Shown piece by piece: positions 44,386-54,830 of a stretch of DNA of 64,000 nt (the stretch's first letter is position 1; every line of letters starts with the position of its first letter). The stretch covers positions 6,898,270-6,962,269 of the forward strand of contig JARUPZ010000016.1 of assembly GCA_031213475.1 (NCBI GenBank). Direction: 5' to 3'. The notes beneath the pieces are model-generated. The model was not told the DNA's origin. It saw only the letters and a program-made list of their open reading frames with translations, and did not search any database. Both the position numbers and the translations under genes were made by a program. This stretch comes from Nereocystis luetkeana (lineage: Eukaryota > Sar > Phaeophyceae > Laminariales > Laminariaceae).

Positions 44386-45055
44386 CGGATAGATCAGACC
44401 ACTCCTACACGTCCGACCGAGCAGATCAACTCTACAGATCACGCGAAAAAAAAAATCAAGGATCTGCACACGTACGTCGGTACTTGTGGTCTGTACAACT
44501 TTTCACGGGGTTGATCCATAAGGCCTGAATGATCTGTACACTCTTCCGCAGTCAGTAGGTAGCAGCAGTGAACTGCAGGGTGCGGTCATATCATCTTGCG
44601 TGAGGCCGCGTTTGTAGACATGAGCAAAGCATCGCAACCTAATCCGGTCGTGGTAGAATCAGCGTGATCTGTGCACGCTTCCGCCGCGTGACAATCTGTC
44701 CAGGAATTTCATGATACATACACATACTGCAACTCGCTGATCTAGGTGATCCACGGGTAAAAACATGACATACTCTGTTTAACGTGTGAACTCTTTTGGA
44801 ACTGCACCTTGTTTTGCGTTGTTTTTTTTAAGTAGGAATTACAGTTTTGTGGGACACTTTTTGGAGGAGTAAAAACGGTTTGAGTTGGGTCCGGCGTGGT
44901 GAGGCATGATGTCGGGTGGGTGCTCCGCTTGGTCAGACGTTGGTCTTGGTCGTGGAATTTGGGTCAGGTATTTTGTGCTGCCGGTCTGGTGGTGGCCGTG
45001 CTGATGTTGGAAGTGGTGGAAGTGGCAGGTGGTATTGATAACAGTCGTGAACAAA
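44386..45055. other. Unassigned stretch
   Basis: No exon or element recognised. GATCTGTACAC-like words near 44.5-44.7 kb may be decayed relatives of the 12-bp array. Confidence 0.3.
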
Positions 45056-45084
45056 AAGCAGCAGTAGTAGCAGTAGTAGTTGTA

Positions 45085-45195
45085 CTATTACGGGGGACCC
45101 TGGTTAACAGGACCTATGGTGTACATAAAAACCTATATATTTAAGCTTTTTTACTAACAATATTTGGTCCTGTTAACTATGGCCCCCCGTAATAT
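45085..45195. mobile_element. MITE family C, copy 14
   Basis: Reverse orientation, TA flanks, inserted in the TAG microsatellite. Confidence 0.85.
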
Positions 45196-45415
45196 TAATA
45201 GTGGTGGTAGTAGTGGTAGTAGCAGTGGTAGTAGTAGTAGCAGTAGTAGTAATAGTAGTATTAACAGTAGTACTATTAATAGTAGCGGTAGTAGTGGTAG
45301 TAATAGTAGTACAACTAATAGTAGTAGCGGTAGTATTAATAGTGGTATTATAGTAGCATTGACAATAGTAGTGGTGATAGTAGTGGTAGCAGTAGTAGTA
45401 ATAGTACTAATAGTA

Positions 45416-45526
45416 GTATTACGGGGGACCATAGTAAATAGGACCTAATATTGTTAGTAAAAAGAGGTAAGTATATAGTTTTTTGTGTCTAACGTAGGTC
45501 CTATTAACTATGGTCCCCCGTAATAG
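45416..45526. mobile_element. MITE family C, copy 15
   Basis: Forward orientation, TA flanks, within the TAG microsatellite. Confidence 0.85.
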
Positions 45527-45591
45527 TACTATTAATAATAGTAGTAGTACTATTAATAGTAGCGGTAGTAGGAGTGGTAGTAGTAGTACAA

Positions 45592-45703
45592 CTATTACGG
45601 GGGGCCATAGTTAATAGGACCAAATATTGTTAGTAAAAATCGTTAATTATATAGCTTTTTATGTATACCGTAGGTCCTTTTAACTATGGTCCCCCGTAAT
45701 AAT
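45592..45703. mobile_element. MITE family C, copy 16
   Basis: Forward orientation, TA flanks, third insertion in the same microsatellite. Confidence 0.85.
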
Positions 45704-45783
45704 AGTAGTAGCGGTAGTATTAGTAGTGGTAGTAGCATTGATAATAGTAGCGGTAGTAGTAGTAGTAGCAGTAGTAGTATGCC

Positions 45784-46640
45784 TGGTTTAGAAGTGAAAT
45801 CCAAGGGCCAGTCGGTCAAGTGCAGGGCGAGGCACTTGGTGATATACACAGTACCGCAGCAACGTGACCTCCAGCTAGACCTGTGGCTGCGTGACGACCA
45901 ACACATCAAGTTGCCTCCTTCAAAGAGGTGGCTGGTATCTCTCAACTGCAGACAACGGGCACTCGGTTTCTACCCCTACTGCCACAAAGCAGCAGTCATT
46001 GCATTCCACCTCGTCCGGTTGTCGTCGACACGGTCGACGGCTGCTCGGAATTGCGACAGGATGGCACGGGGCCTCGTTGCTTACGCGGATGCGGCTTCCT
46101 GCGCCCTACAGGGTGAAGGCAGCAATCTGCCGTGCGCGCTCATCAATCGAGGTGGCCGGCTGTCGGTGGTGAGGGACGGGCCACCGGCCGACGCGTTGGC
46201 GACGTGGTGGATACAGCGTGTTCTCGCGTCTTGTGGCCAAGCAGAGCACTCAGCAGCAGCAGCAGCAACAACAACAACATTCAGCAGCACTCGCGCAACA
46301 CTCGATTCGAGCAGCACGCGTACGCCTGTTGTTGCTGTTCTTGCACTGTGTGAGGAAATCGAGCAACCCCCGGCTCACGTCCTGCCACTTGGCAGGTGCA
46401 TCGCGAGACCCCGGCGCGTCAGGCTCAGATGGTACCCTGGCCGTGCTGTCAACAAATTTTGTCCTGAGAGACCCCAACTGTTGCTTCAACGTCAGTCGGG
46501 CAGTGGTCTTCGCCCGACAATGCGATGTGTTCGAGGTAACCCGAAACGGCCACCAGTTCGGCGACATGGGTAGCCCTTGAAGCACCCCGCCTTGTTGGGG
46601 GGAGGCCGCTGCCTGACTGACGTTGATACAGCGGTCGGTC
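45784..46640. other. Unresolved ORF-bearing region with an internal inverted repeat
   Basis: Long open frames exist on both strands (plus strand to 46573; minus strand 46642-46250 with a stretch TLKQQLGSLRTKFVD). No family was recognised and no splice pattern decides the strand. A (CAG/CAA)n tract lies at 46250-46280. TCAACGTCAGTC and neighbours at 46483-46535 recur inverted at 46628-46575, about 75% alike over some 50 bp. Confidence 0.35.
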
Positions 46641-47009
46641 ACACGACCAAACTGATGTCAGCACGAGAACAGAAAAAAAAGAAGAAGCCACGGTATCATC
46701 CGAGCCTGACACGACGGGAGGTCCTTCAATACACCTGCTACGCGGCAGGCAATGACCCGGGCGATGCCGCAGACCCAGCTCGAACCCGAGTCACGCCCAT
46801 CTCACAGAGGTACTATTAAAAGAAGCACATTGCAGTATGAATTATATCAACAGTACATGCGACCCGTTCTAAGATAGAGGTAGCACGTTTCCGCTATTTT
46901 TTTTCTGAAAGGCGGGGTCCCTAAACCCCAAATCATCGGAACGCCAATCCTAATTTCGAAAAAACGTTTTGTAGGCTCGGGCCATGGGAATTATTCGCCG
47001 CGATGCAAT
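46641..47009. other. Unassigned stretch
   Basis: No exon, array or named repeat recognised. Confidence 0.3.
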
Positions 47010-47125
47010 TTGATTTTTGCTGAAGTCAGTTTTCGAGTGAGGCATGGAGCTCCTCAAATGAGGAGCCTCAGACAATTTAGGGTGAACCTTTATCGTAGAA
47101 CGCCTAATGCCGTAACATCCTCTGT
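47010..47125 (+). repeat. Dispersed repeat E, copy 1
   Basis: Shares GGAGCCTCAGACAATTTAGG, GTGAAC and TATCGTAGAACG with the minus strand of 58.23-58.34 kb. Both translate to SLR(Q/E)FRV-x-(L/V)YRRT, so a decayed coding segment of a mobile element is possible. Confidence 0.45.
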
Positions 47126-47271
47126 CAACACCCCCATCCTTGTCTTGCCTCCCCCCCCTTCCAAACCGTTGCGTCATCCCTGGGGACGGTATGACGTACT
47201 GTAGTCTTCATGGTAAGGTACCCACGAGGCAGTTACATACCTGGTAGTACTCCCATTGCTGTCTCAGGAAG

Positions 47272-47545
47272 TGGCTACACCGCGAATTAAATCAACTCAT
47301 TGAAGAGCTGCCATCCATACGCAAGTCCGCCTCACAAGCGGTTCTTAGTGGGATGCAGCTCACCCTTCATGCGACTCGCCGGACACCTCACGGCGCTTCG
47401 CGCTTGGTGCAAGCAATGTCTACCTGGTCGGCGGAAACCCGACATGCCCCGTCCCGGCATTGTAGGGATACGAGGGTCTATGGTCATACGACTACGGCCA
47501 TGCGTAAGATCGAGCACATCTCTCCTATCGAGTACACGCCCCCCC
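47272..47545 (+). repeat. Repeat family B, copy 10 (fullest copy)
   Basis: From ACACCGCGAATTAAATCAAC to ATCGAGTACACGCCCCCC, with every family landmark and few changes. A good reference copy for a consensus. Confidence 0.75.
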
Positions 47546-48599
47546 CTCCTCCAAACAGGCCGAAAAAATGGGAAAACGTTGTGTTATCCCCCGGGGACTG
47601 AGTTTGTTTATATTTTTGACGGAGCCCCCCCTATCTCTTTGGTATCCCCGCGGGGACAACTTTACTAAAAAACAGGTGAGTGCCTGAGCATGTGTGCAAT
47701 TACCACTACTGTACTGATGTACAGAGCAACAACCACCCTGCAGCAGCCAACTACCTCATGGTGTGGCGTGCGTGAACACGCTCGCTCCTGGAGGGTTGAT
47801 CTGCTGCACAGTATTGCTGTATGTAAGTAGTACCAGGAGAAGTACTGTGATTTCGGCGACATTTTTTTTTCGTTGGTATTCGGATCTTAGGGCTGAATCT
47901 GGGATATATTTATTATGATGAAAATGACCCTTTTCATTGTGGATCGAGATTTTTCGGTTTCAAGAACACGCGAGTGTATGAATGAACAATCACGTATGGA
48001 TACTTTGTACAAACAAACAGCTTGAGAAACAGGTATAATACTATGGGTGCGTACGAGTAGCTTAATTCCGGGCTCGTGCGTTGTACGCGTACCAGCACAC
48101 ACTTCGAGTATGCACGAGTACGAGTACGCACGCTCTGCTCTGCAGGGCTGCAGTGTTGTCCCTCTACGTATGATATTATGCGAGTGTCATCTTGTTTTTT
48201 ACCAGGTATTGGTTTTTGTTTAATAGATTTTCTTGGTTTGATATTGGTTTTCGGATCTTACATCCATATCTTGGATTCGTAAAGTAAAAATATCCCTTTT
48301 TTGGTTTGTTTTTACGTTCAAGTTGGGTGCATTTAGGATCACGAGCATGAATGACACATGCACGAAGACGAGGCAGCTTCAGAGACAAGCTGCCCCCGGC
48401 TATCGTACAGTAATTGCACCCCGAGCACGAGCACGAGTTGCCGCTGGCCGTTGCTATTTATGTGTCTACTGCCCGACGGCAACCTACGTTTTTGTGTTGT
48501 CGTGTTGGACGCCCCCTATCTACAAGCAGAAGCGAGTGGTGCGCCCCCTATCTACAAGCAGAAGTGAGTGGTGAGTATAATTTACAACATCAGCAGTAG
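47546..48599. other. Stretch with no supported gene
   Basis: Contains an exact-looking 31-bp tandem duplication at 48505-48573 (GCCCCCTATCTACAAGCAGA in each unit). Otherwise only short open frames. Confidence 0.35.
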
Positions 48600-49065
48600 C
48601 AGCAAAGCAGCAGCCTTTTATGTATTCTGACAACCGGAGAGCTGAATGACGAAGGTACAAGGCCGTCAGCTCGTCTCTCTGTGCTCTGACAATCTAAAAC
48701 CGGTCTGCAAGGCTCGGACCTAGAAAAAGAAGCTGGCTACTCTCCATGGCCACGTAGAAAACATGCAGCAAACACTCTGCAGTCAGCCGGCGTGCTAGCC
48801 CCGGATGCTTGATTGAGTCGGAATGTCACGTTAAAAGCAGCCGACACGTCTCTTCGTGGCGGAACCAGAGAGTCAGTCGGCTTGGGCTCGGAATTCGGCA
48901 AACAAGAAGGCTATGCCGAGTCACATATACATATAAACTATTATTCCTCCCTCGGCTGCTCCCCGGCCGGGGTGGAGCTCCGGCCTGCGGCTTCCCCAAC
49001 ACGTGCTAGAGCTCCCAGTGGAGCGCGGCCTTGACCTTGCTTGCGCGTCTAACTAGCGTTCGAGC

Positions 49066-52000
49066 ATGGTCGAGCCGGCGGTGATGGCCAGCGATATGGC
49101 GGAAAATTTTCTCGCGGATTTTTTCCACGCGGCAGTATTGCCTGCGGTAGCCGTGTCGTATCACCGTCGCGGAAAGCGTGGAACTCGTAGCGAACGGAGA
49201 AGAGAGGCTAGGATCCACGTGAGTAAGCACCCCATTCGACGTCATCTAGGAGATGATGGGCGTCGAGGCGCGTTGGGATTGCTGCCCCCAGCACGTCGGA
49301 ACCTCGGCACGAACCGGGCCGGGCGAAAAAACACGGAACGGAAGAAACCCACCGCCTGGGAAAAGCGGAGGGTAGAGGAGAAAAAACACGCTGCACGGAA
49401 GAAGAGGAGGCAAGGTCGGAAAGGTCGCAGAGAAGCTCGAAGGTTACGCTCAGATGCTAGGGCTAGGTACAGAGCTGGGGAACTCGTCGTGGGTACGTTC
49501 AATGTTCGCACACTCGCCTTCAACGGCAAAAATGGCATCGGCCACAGCGAGGTCATCATGAAGGTATGCCAGGAACTAGGATGCGATGTCGTAGGTCTCC
49601 AAGAGACTAGGCGAGACGGGCATAGCACGTTCACAGCAGCTGGATACACGATTTTTTGCTCTGGAGCAGACGGCAGCAAATACGAGAGGAAGGGCACCCA
49701 TGGTGTAGGACTAGCTGTCAGGGAGTCTATTGTGGCAGGTGTGGGCAAGGATGGTCTCGAGGTGGAGTGCGTTAGTGCCAGACTGATGAAAGTTCGCATT
49801 CAACTTGAGGGCAAATCAAATGCTGTTTCTTTTGTTGTCGGCTATGCGCCGATACTGGATGCACCCGTTCGCGAGAAAGATCAATTCTGGAACGAACTGA
49901 ACAAAGTCGTCTCGGGGGTCCCAAGTGGGGATCCCCTACTTGTACTCTTGGATGCAAATGCTCGCACCGGCAAGCGAGAGAGCGGATGTGCCGGCAGTAA
50001 GGTGATGGGTAAATACGGGCGCGATGAATTGAACAACAACGGAGAGCGACTACTCCTCCTTGCAGATGACAACAGGCTTGCGCTCCTCAACACGTTCTTT
50101 GCCACACCTACTCGCGGAGTGTCGTACACTTTCCAGTCTCCAAACTCCGGGAAGGGTCAGTGTAGGCTAGACTACATCCTTACTCGGCAAGTTGATCGAC
50201 GCCTGGTCCGCAACATGACAGTACGGAAACCCCCAGAGGATCGGCATGAATCTGACCACAACCTCGTGGTCTGCAATATTCGCCTCTTGGGTCGGTTCGC
50301 GCCGAATCGGAGGGTAAAAGCAGGCAGCGGAAAACGAGCTATTAATCTACAACGGTTGATGGCAGACCCCGGTCTCCGAGCGGACCTCAATAGGGAGATA
50401 ACCAAACTTACCCCCCCACCGCCTGGTACAATTGGGAGTGTCGATGATAAGGCAACTGCTCTAGTGGAGACCGTGCTGTCGACTGCTGCTAAACTAGCAC
50501 CTCATACCAGTCGAAAACAAGGGCCGCTGGGCTGGTGTACGCCCGAAGAGGTAAAAGCAGAGGTGCACTCACGATGGCAGGAGAAGGAAAATGCGAGGAC
50601 GCAACTACGTGCTAACCCGGAAGACAAAAATCTGCGAAAAGCTGTGAAGATTGCCACTAAACAGCTCAAACGTGCGAGGACGGACGGAGTGCAGAAGTTC
50701 TTCGAGGAATACGTCCGTCAACTCGAAAGGCGTATCCAAGAAGGTGATCAGTTTGGGTTCTACAAGCACCTTAAGGGGATGAATGTGGAAGGAAAGAGGA
50801 CTTTCCATTCGCAGTACATCAGGGACGAGGAAGGTAGATTACTACGAGACGTAGGCCTCATCCGGGAACGATGGGTAAGGTGGTTCCATAAGCTGCTAAA
50901 CACAAGGTCATCGACCCTCGATCCGACTATCGTCGATGAGCTCAAGGTCTGGCCCTCGTGCAGTCCGCTGGACGACGTCCCGTCTAGATACGAGGTGGAA
51001 GACGCGATCAGGGCGATGGCGAACCGCAAGGCGGTTGGGCCTGATGGTCTCCCAGCTGAACTTCTGAAGGTCCTGGCCGACGAGGGAGACTCGGACACCT
51101 TGGGAAGCTTCTACGAGATTATCGTCGCTGTGTGGAGGGGAGGGGTCGTGCCGCAGCAATGGAAGGATGCAACGATTAAGGTGCTGCACAAGAAGAAAGA
51201 CAGGACGGAGTGTGGTAACTATTGTGGCATTTCCCTAGTCGCGCATGCCGGCAAAGTGCTCCTCAAAGTCATCGCGCGCCGACTCAGCGACTATTGCGAA
51301 CGGGAAGGCATCCTGCCGGAGGAGCAGTGTGGCTTTAGGCCCGAACGATCGACGGTCGACATGATGTTCGTGGTGCGACGCTTGCAGGAATTGGCAAGGA
51401 AGAAGGACACTCCGCTCTTCATGTGCTTTGTCGACCTCACCAAAGCCTACGACTCCGTCGACCGAACCCTCCTGTGGGCTGTCTTGGCTCGCTTTGGGGT
51501 GCCACCTAGAATGCTCACCGTTATCCGCCAATTCCACGACGGCATGCGAGCATGCGTGCGGCTGGATGACGGCGAGTGCTCAGATATGTTCGACGTGAAA
51601 CAGGGCCTACGGCAAGGGTGTGTGCTCGCGCCATTGTTGTTCAACATGTTTTTTACAGCGGTGCTGCGTGTGGCGGAGAAACGTTTCGCTGCTGATAAAG
51701 CCATCACGGACAGCTTGGTGCAACTCCAACAAAAGCAGGAGAAGAAGAAAAAGAAGAGGGGGAAGGCACGGGTCGGGCACGCCGACGGACAGGGGAATGA
51801 TGAAGAGGCCCAGACACTGTGGGCTATGCTCTATGCCGACGATGCAGGCATAGTATCGAGATCACCCAACGGCCTGGAGAGGATGATGACGGTGATCGTG
51901 TCTGCATGTGCCGCTTTCGGCCTGACGGTCTCGGAGGCCAAGACGGAGATAATGTGTCTGCAAACGAAAGATGGGGGGAACGTGCCGTTCACCGTCACCG

Positions 52001-52380
52001 CCGCCGGCCAAGTGTACAAACAAACGACCGAGTTTGTGTATCTGGGCGGGGCTATCAGCGCAGATTGGACGGGCAGAAGTGTCGAGGTAACGCGTCGACT
52101 CCAGAGGGCATGGGCATGCTTCGGACGGTATAAGATGGAAATTTATGACCGCCCGGGTGTGCGCCTACGCCTGAAGGTGCGAATGCTGAGAGCCGAGGTG
52201 ATCGAAACGTTGCTCTACGGTTGCGTTACTTGGAGCCCGAGCAAGACTGATTACGGTAGGCTACGGGAGGTCCACCACAAGATGCTCCTCCGATGCATCG
52301 GGTGGCGAAAACGAAAGCGCGAAGACCACATTCTATCCTATGCTAGCGCGCTTCTCAGGACAACATCTGAAAGCGTTTAG
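49066..52380 (+). CDS. LINE endonuclease/reverse transcriptase (1104 codons to an in-frame TAG)
   Basis: Copies the element's RNA into target DNA. Residues 1-140 are a basic region rich in Arg and Lys. Residues about 140-405 form an APE-like endonuclease: GTFNVRTLAF, VGLQETRRDG (catalytic Glu), LLDANARTG and SDHNLVVC (catalytic Asp-His). From about 690 comes the reverse transcriptase: GNYCGISLVAHAGKVLLKVI, LPEEQCGFRPERSTVDMMF, FVDLTKAYDSVDR, GLRQGCVLAPLLFN and catalytic YADD (923-926). The QCGFR...T.DM.F and DL.KA.DSV.R blocks are typical of RTE/BovB-like elements. A Lys-rich insert lies between the GLRQGC and YADD blocks. The ATG at 49066 is the first in a long frame, but the true start is not proven. 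The frame ends at TAG (52378-52380) and continues open after it. Confidence 0.9.
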   Translation: MVEPAVMASDMAENFLADFFHAAVLPAVAVSYHRRGKRGTRSERRREARIHVSKHPIRRHLGDDGRRGALGLLPPARRNLGTNRAGRKNTERKKPTAWEKRRVEEKKHAARKKRRQGRKGRREARRLRSDARARYRAGELVVGTFNVRTLAFNGKNGIGHSEVIMKVCQELGCDVVGLQETRRDGHSTFTAAGYTIFCSGADGSKYERKGTHGVGLAVRESIVAGVGKDGLEVECVSARLMKVRIQLEGKSNAVSFVVGYAPILDAPVREKDQFWNELNKVVSGVPSGDPLLVLLDANARTGKRESGCAGSKVMGKYGRDELNNNGERLLLLADDNRLALLNTFFATPTRGVSYTFQSPNSGKGQCRLDYILTRQVDRRLVRNMTVRKPPEDRHESDHNLVVCNIRLLGRFAPNRRVKAGSGKRAINLQRLMADPGLRADLNREITKLTPPPPGTIGSVDDKATALVETVLSTAAKLAPHTSRKQGPLGWCTPEEVKAEVHSRWQEKENARTQLRANPEDKNLRKAVKIATKQLKRARTDGVQKFFEEYVRQLERRIQEGDQFGFYKHLKGMNVEGKRTFHSQYIRDEEGRLLRDVGLIRERWVRWFHKLLNTRSSTLDPTIVDELKVWPSCSPLDDVPSRYEVEDAIRAMANRKAVGPDGLPAELLKVLADEGDSDTLGSFYEIIVAVWRGGVVPQQWKDATIKVLHKKKDRTECGNYCGISLVAHAGKVLLKVIARRLSDYCEREGILPEEQCGFRPERSTVDMMFVVRRLQELARKKDTPLFMCFVDLTKAYDSVDRTLLWAVLARFGVPPRMLTVIRQFHDGMRACVRLDDGECSDMFDVKQGLRQGCVLAPLLFNMFFTAVLRVAEKRFAADKAITDSLVQLQQKQEKKKKKRGKARVGHADGQGNDEEAQTLWAMLYADDAGIVSRSPNGLERMMTVIVSACAAFGLTVSEAKTEIMCLQTKDGGNVPFTVTAAGQVYKQTTEFVYLGGAISADWTGRSVEVTRRLQRAWACFGRYKMEIYDRPGVRLRLKVRMLRAEVIETLLYGCVTWSPSKTDYGRLREVHHKMLLRCIGWRKRKREDHILSYASALLRTTSESV

Positions 52381-52845
52381 ACGACGGTACGCAGACGTAG
52401 GCTCTTGTTTGCGGGCTTTGTGACACGAATGGGAGAGGAGCGTCTGCCGAGGAGGGTGATGTTTGGGGAGATGGTTGGGGGTAAGGGTTACTCCGGAGGA
52501 CAGGAGTGGGACTGGATGAGGTACCTTGAGGAGGACCTCAAGGAGTTCGGCATCAAGCTCGAAGGGTGGCGCGAGACAGCACAGAAAGCCGGCAGATGGT
52601 TCCAACGGGTCGAGGAAGGGGCGGAGGCCTTCATGCGGAAATGGCATACAGATGAGAAGGAGGCATCGGCAGAACGGCATAGAATAGCTGCGACCACGAC
52701 CACAGCCGTTGACGCCAACGCGAGTGTGCAGAATGACAGGGAAGAGGGGGGGGGCGAAAGGGGGACGAGGGGGAATGGCGGGGGGGGGGAGGGGAGGCGG
52801 TCTGCCCAACAGACTGAAGCCTGGTTATGGCCATCATCGTCATGA
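52381..52845 (+). pseudogene. C-terminal part of the LINE ORF beyond the in-frame TAG
   Basis: Same frame as the ORF above, with no shift. It continues TTVRRRRLLFAGFVTRMGEE, RLPRRVMFGEMVGGK and a Trp-rich region (WDWMRYLEEDL, GWRETAQ, WFQRVEE). LFxGxVxRM is a usual C-terminal block of RTE-like and related LINE proteins. A single base change can explain the stop; a Glu, Gln or Lys codon is the likely ancestor. Closes at 52845. Confidence 0.8.
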
Positions 52846-53337
52846 TGCACTCCTTTCTTTGGGACCCAAGTAACTAGCATGGTGCCATCTGGGCAACTTT
52901 GCGTGTCTGTATGCTCCAGTGCCTGCCTTTGGTATTTTCTTTCCCCCCCGCCCGTGATTATCGCTTTTTTGTCCCTTCTTTGTTTTCATTTTTCTTTCAT
53001 TCCCGTTTGTACCTCTTTGTGTCTTTGTTAGTATGGTCCGTTTTGCCTTGCCTTTTTTTCGCGTTTTGCTATCTGCGTCTGTTTTAGTTTTGTTTTTGTT
53101 TTTGTTTTGCTTAGCTTCATCTTCTTTTTTTAGGTTTTTGTCTGCTATTAATAGTCTCCTTTTTGCTTCCCTGGTGTCCGCAGTGGTGGAGTGCGTATGC
53201 CTGTTTTTTGTTTTTTTTTTTTGCCTCTGTTTTTACTTGAGGTATTTCTTCCACTCCAGAGTTATTGGAGCCTGTCCTGCGACCACGGACTGCATTGAAT
53301 TGTGAGTTAATGTGAGAACAACAACAACAACAATAAA
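52846..53337 (+). other. LINE 3' UTR and tail
   Basis: T-rich with TTTTTGTTTT blocks, then the conserved 120 bp shared with 10.76 kb and an ACA-repeat tail. No coding sequence. Confidence 0.75.
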
Positions 53338-53938
53338 CCGGTACGAGGTACGGTACATACGCATACACCTGCAATATTTGTTTTGGTTGGTAAACCGATC
53401 AACATCTGAAGCTCGGAAACGGATTCACATGATAAATTGGTAGTGTAGGCGATTGGGCTATATATATATTTGTATTGAATTCTTGGCATTGCTTTACATA
53501 CTACAATGAGTATTTTTTGTATTTTTTCATGTGCGTAGTGTTGTTGTTTGCTATCTGTAGAACAAGCCGAACTACTACCCTGCCCTACCCGAAGCCTTGG
53601 TGCCGGCGACCATGCGGAGCCCTTGTAAATACCCTAAAAATCGTACCAGGTACCAGTACCAGGTATCAGGCACCAGGTGTTGTTATTAAACACGCGGGCG
53701 AATCATTACACCAAGCTTGCAAATATGAGTTTTTACAGTATTGTTTTTTCGACCCAGCAGAGTCGGCTGTTTGTAAAATTTCTTCCTTCATTATTTAAGA
53801 TACCTGGTCCGAGGTGTGATTGATATGTTCAATACCTGGCAGTGCTTACCGATTGCAGGGGCTAGATGAAAAAAAAGTGAGCACATTCAACCCCTCACAG
53901 ACGGGTGAAAACGTAAAAATACACCGTAGGGCACCACT
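53338..53938. other. Unassigned stretch
   Basis: GTACCAGGTACCAGTACCAG and related words at 53642-53685. No gene seen. Confidence 0.35.
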
Positions 53939-54060
53939 ATTACGGGGGCTATTACGGGGGGACCATAGCAAGTAGGACCAAACATCGGAAGTAAAAATAC
54001 GTAAATGTATCGGTTTTTGTGTGTACCGTAGGTCCTATTTACTGTGGTCCCCCGTAACAG
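53938..54060. mobile_element. MITE family C, copy 17
   Basis: Starts with a duplicated end (ATTACGGGGGC, then TATTACGGGGGGACC), so it either landed in the end of another copy or repeated its own terminus. Right end CCCCGTAACAG. Confidence 0.8.
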
Positions 54061-54064
54061 CAGT

Positions 54065-54540
54065 GTTGGATATCGAACGGCAATCGAGTGCGATACGATA
54101 CCAACAATCGAAACAACCAATCGACACGATAACGGATAATCAAAGCAACCAATCGATACGATACCGATGATAAAAAAATCAATCGATACGATACCGATGA
54201 TGAAAGCAACCAATCGATACGTTACCGATGATGAAAAAAAAACTACCGATACGATACCGATGATCACAGCAACCAATCGATACGATACCGACGATCAATA
54301 CAACCAATCGATGCGATACGGATTACCGAAACAACCAGTCGAAACGATGCCGATGGTCAAAACAACAATCGATCCGATACCGATAATCAAAACAATCTAT
54401 ACGATAACCGAAAATCACAACAACTAATCGATACCACAATCGATATTCAAAACAATCCATCGATACGATAACCGATCATTGAAAACAACCAACCGATACG
54501 AAACCGACAAACAAAACAACCGATCGATTCGGTACCGACA
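54065..54540 (+). repeat. ~30-bp tandem array ACCAATCGATACGATACCGA
   Basis: About sixteen degenerate units followed by TGATCAAAACA-type spacers. It starts right after MITE copy 17. Confidence 0.85.
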
Positions 54541-54639
54541 AAACAAAACTACAGTTATCGATGCGATTTCGAGCTGTGATACATCGAAGCTTTCGCTCGG
54601 TATCTGCTAAAAAAACATGGGGGATACCAGGGGGTGGAG

Positions 54640-54830
54640 GGCAAAACAGGTTCGATACGTACGATACATCGCGATACATCGAAAAATCGATATATCGGGT
54701 AAAAAAACGTTGGATACGATACATGGAAAGTCCGATATATCGGGCAGAACACGTCCGATATGTACGATACATCGTGACTTCGATATTTTGATATATCGAA
54801 ACCCTCGATACGATATCCAATACCATATAT
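54640..54830 (+). repeat. CGATACATCG / CGATATATCGG array
   Basis: Short palindromic words TCGATATATCG and GATACATCG repeated about fifteen times at irregular spacing. Probably related to the preceding ATCGATACGATA array. Confidence 0.7.

Larger units (their letters stand above)
45056..45783 (+). repeat. (TAG)n / (GTA)n microsatellite split by three MITEs
   Basis: Trinucleotide repeat of GTA, GTG and TTA variants reaching about 400 bp in total once the three inserted elements are set aside. Open frames through it read poly-Ser or poly-Leu and are not genes. Confidence 0.85.
48600..53337 (+). mobile_element. Nearly full-length RTE-like LINE (non-LTR retrotransposon)
   Basis: One long ORF with endonuclease and reverse transcriptase, a 3' UTR of about 490 bp and a terminal ACAACAACAACAACAATAAA-type tail. 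RTE elements typically have one ORF, a short 3' UTR and a simple-repeat tail. The 5' limit is uncertain (48.6-49.0 kb); I could not define target duplications. A truncated sister copy at 10.76 kb fixes the 3' end. Confidence 0.8.

Noticed and set aside
45154-45448. Poly-Ser or poly-Leu proteins
   Set aside because: They are translations of the TAG/GTA microsatellite and the MITEs in it.
53033-53305. 90-codon hydrophobic membrane protein
   Set aside because: It is T-rich LINE 3' UTR, and the same sequence recurs in a truncated copy at 10.76 kb with no coding role.
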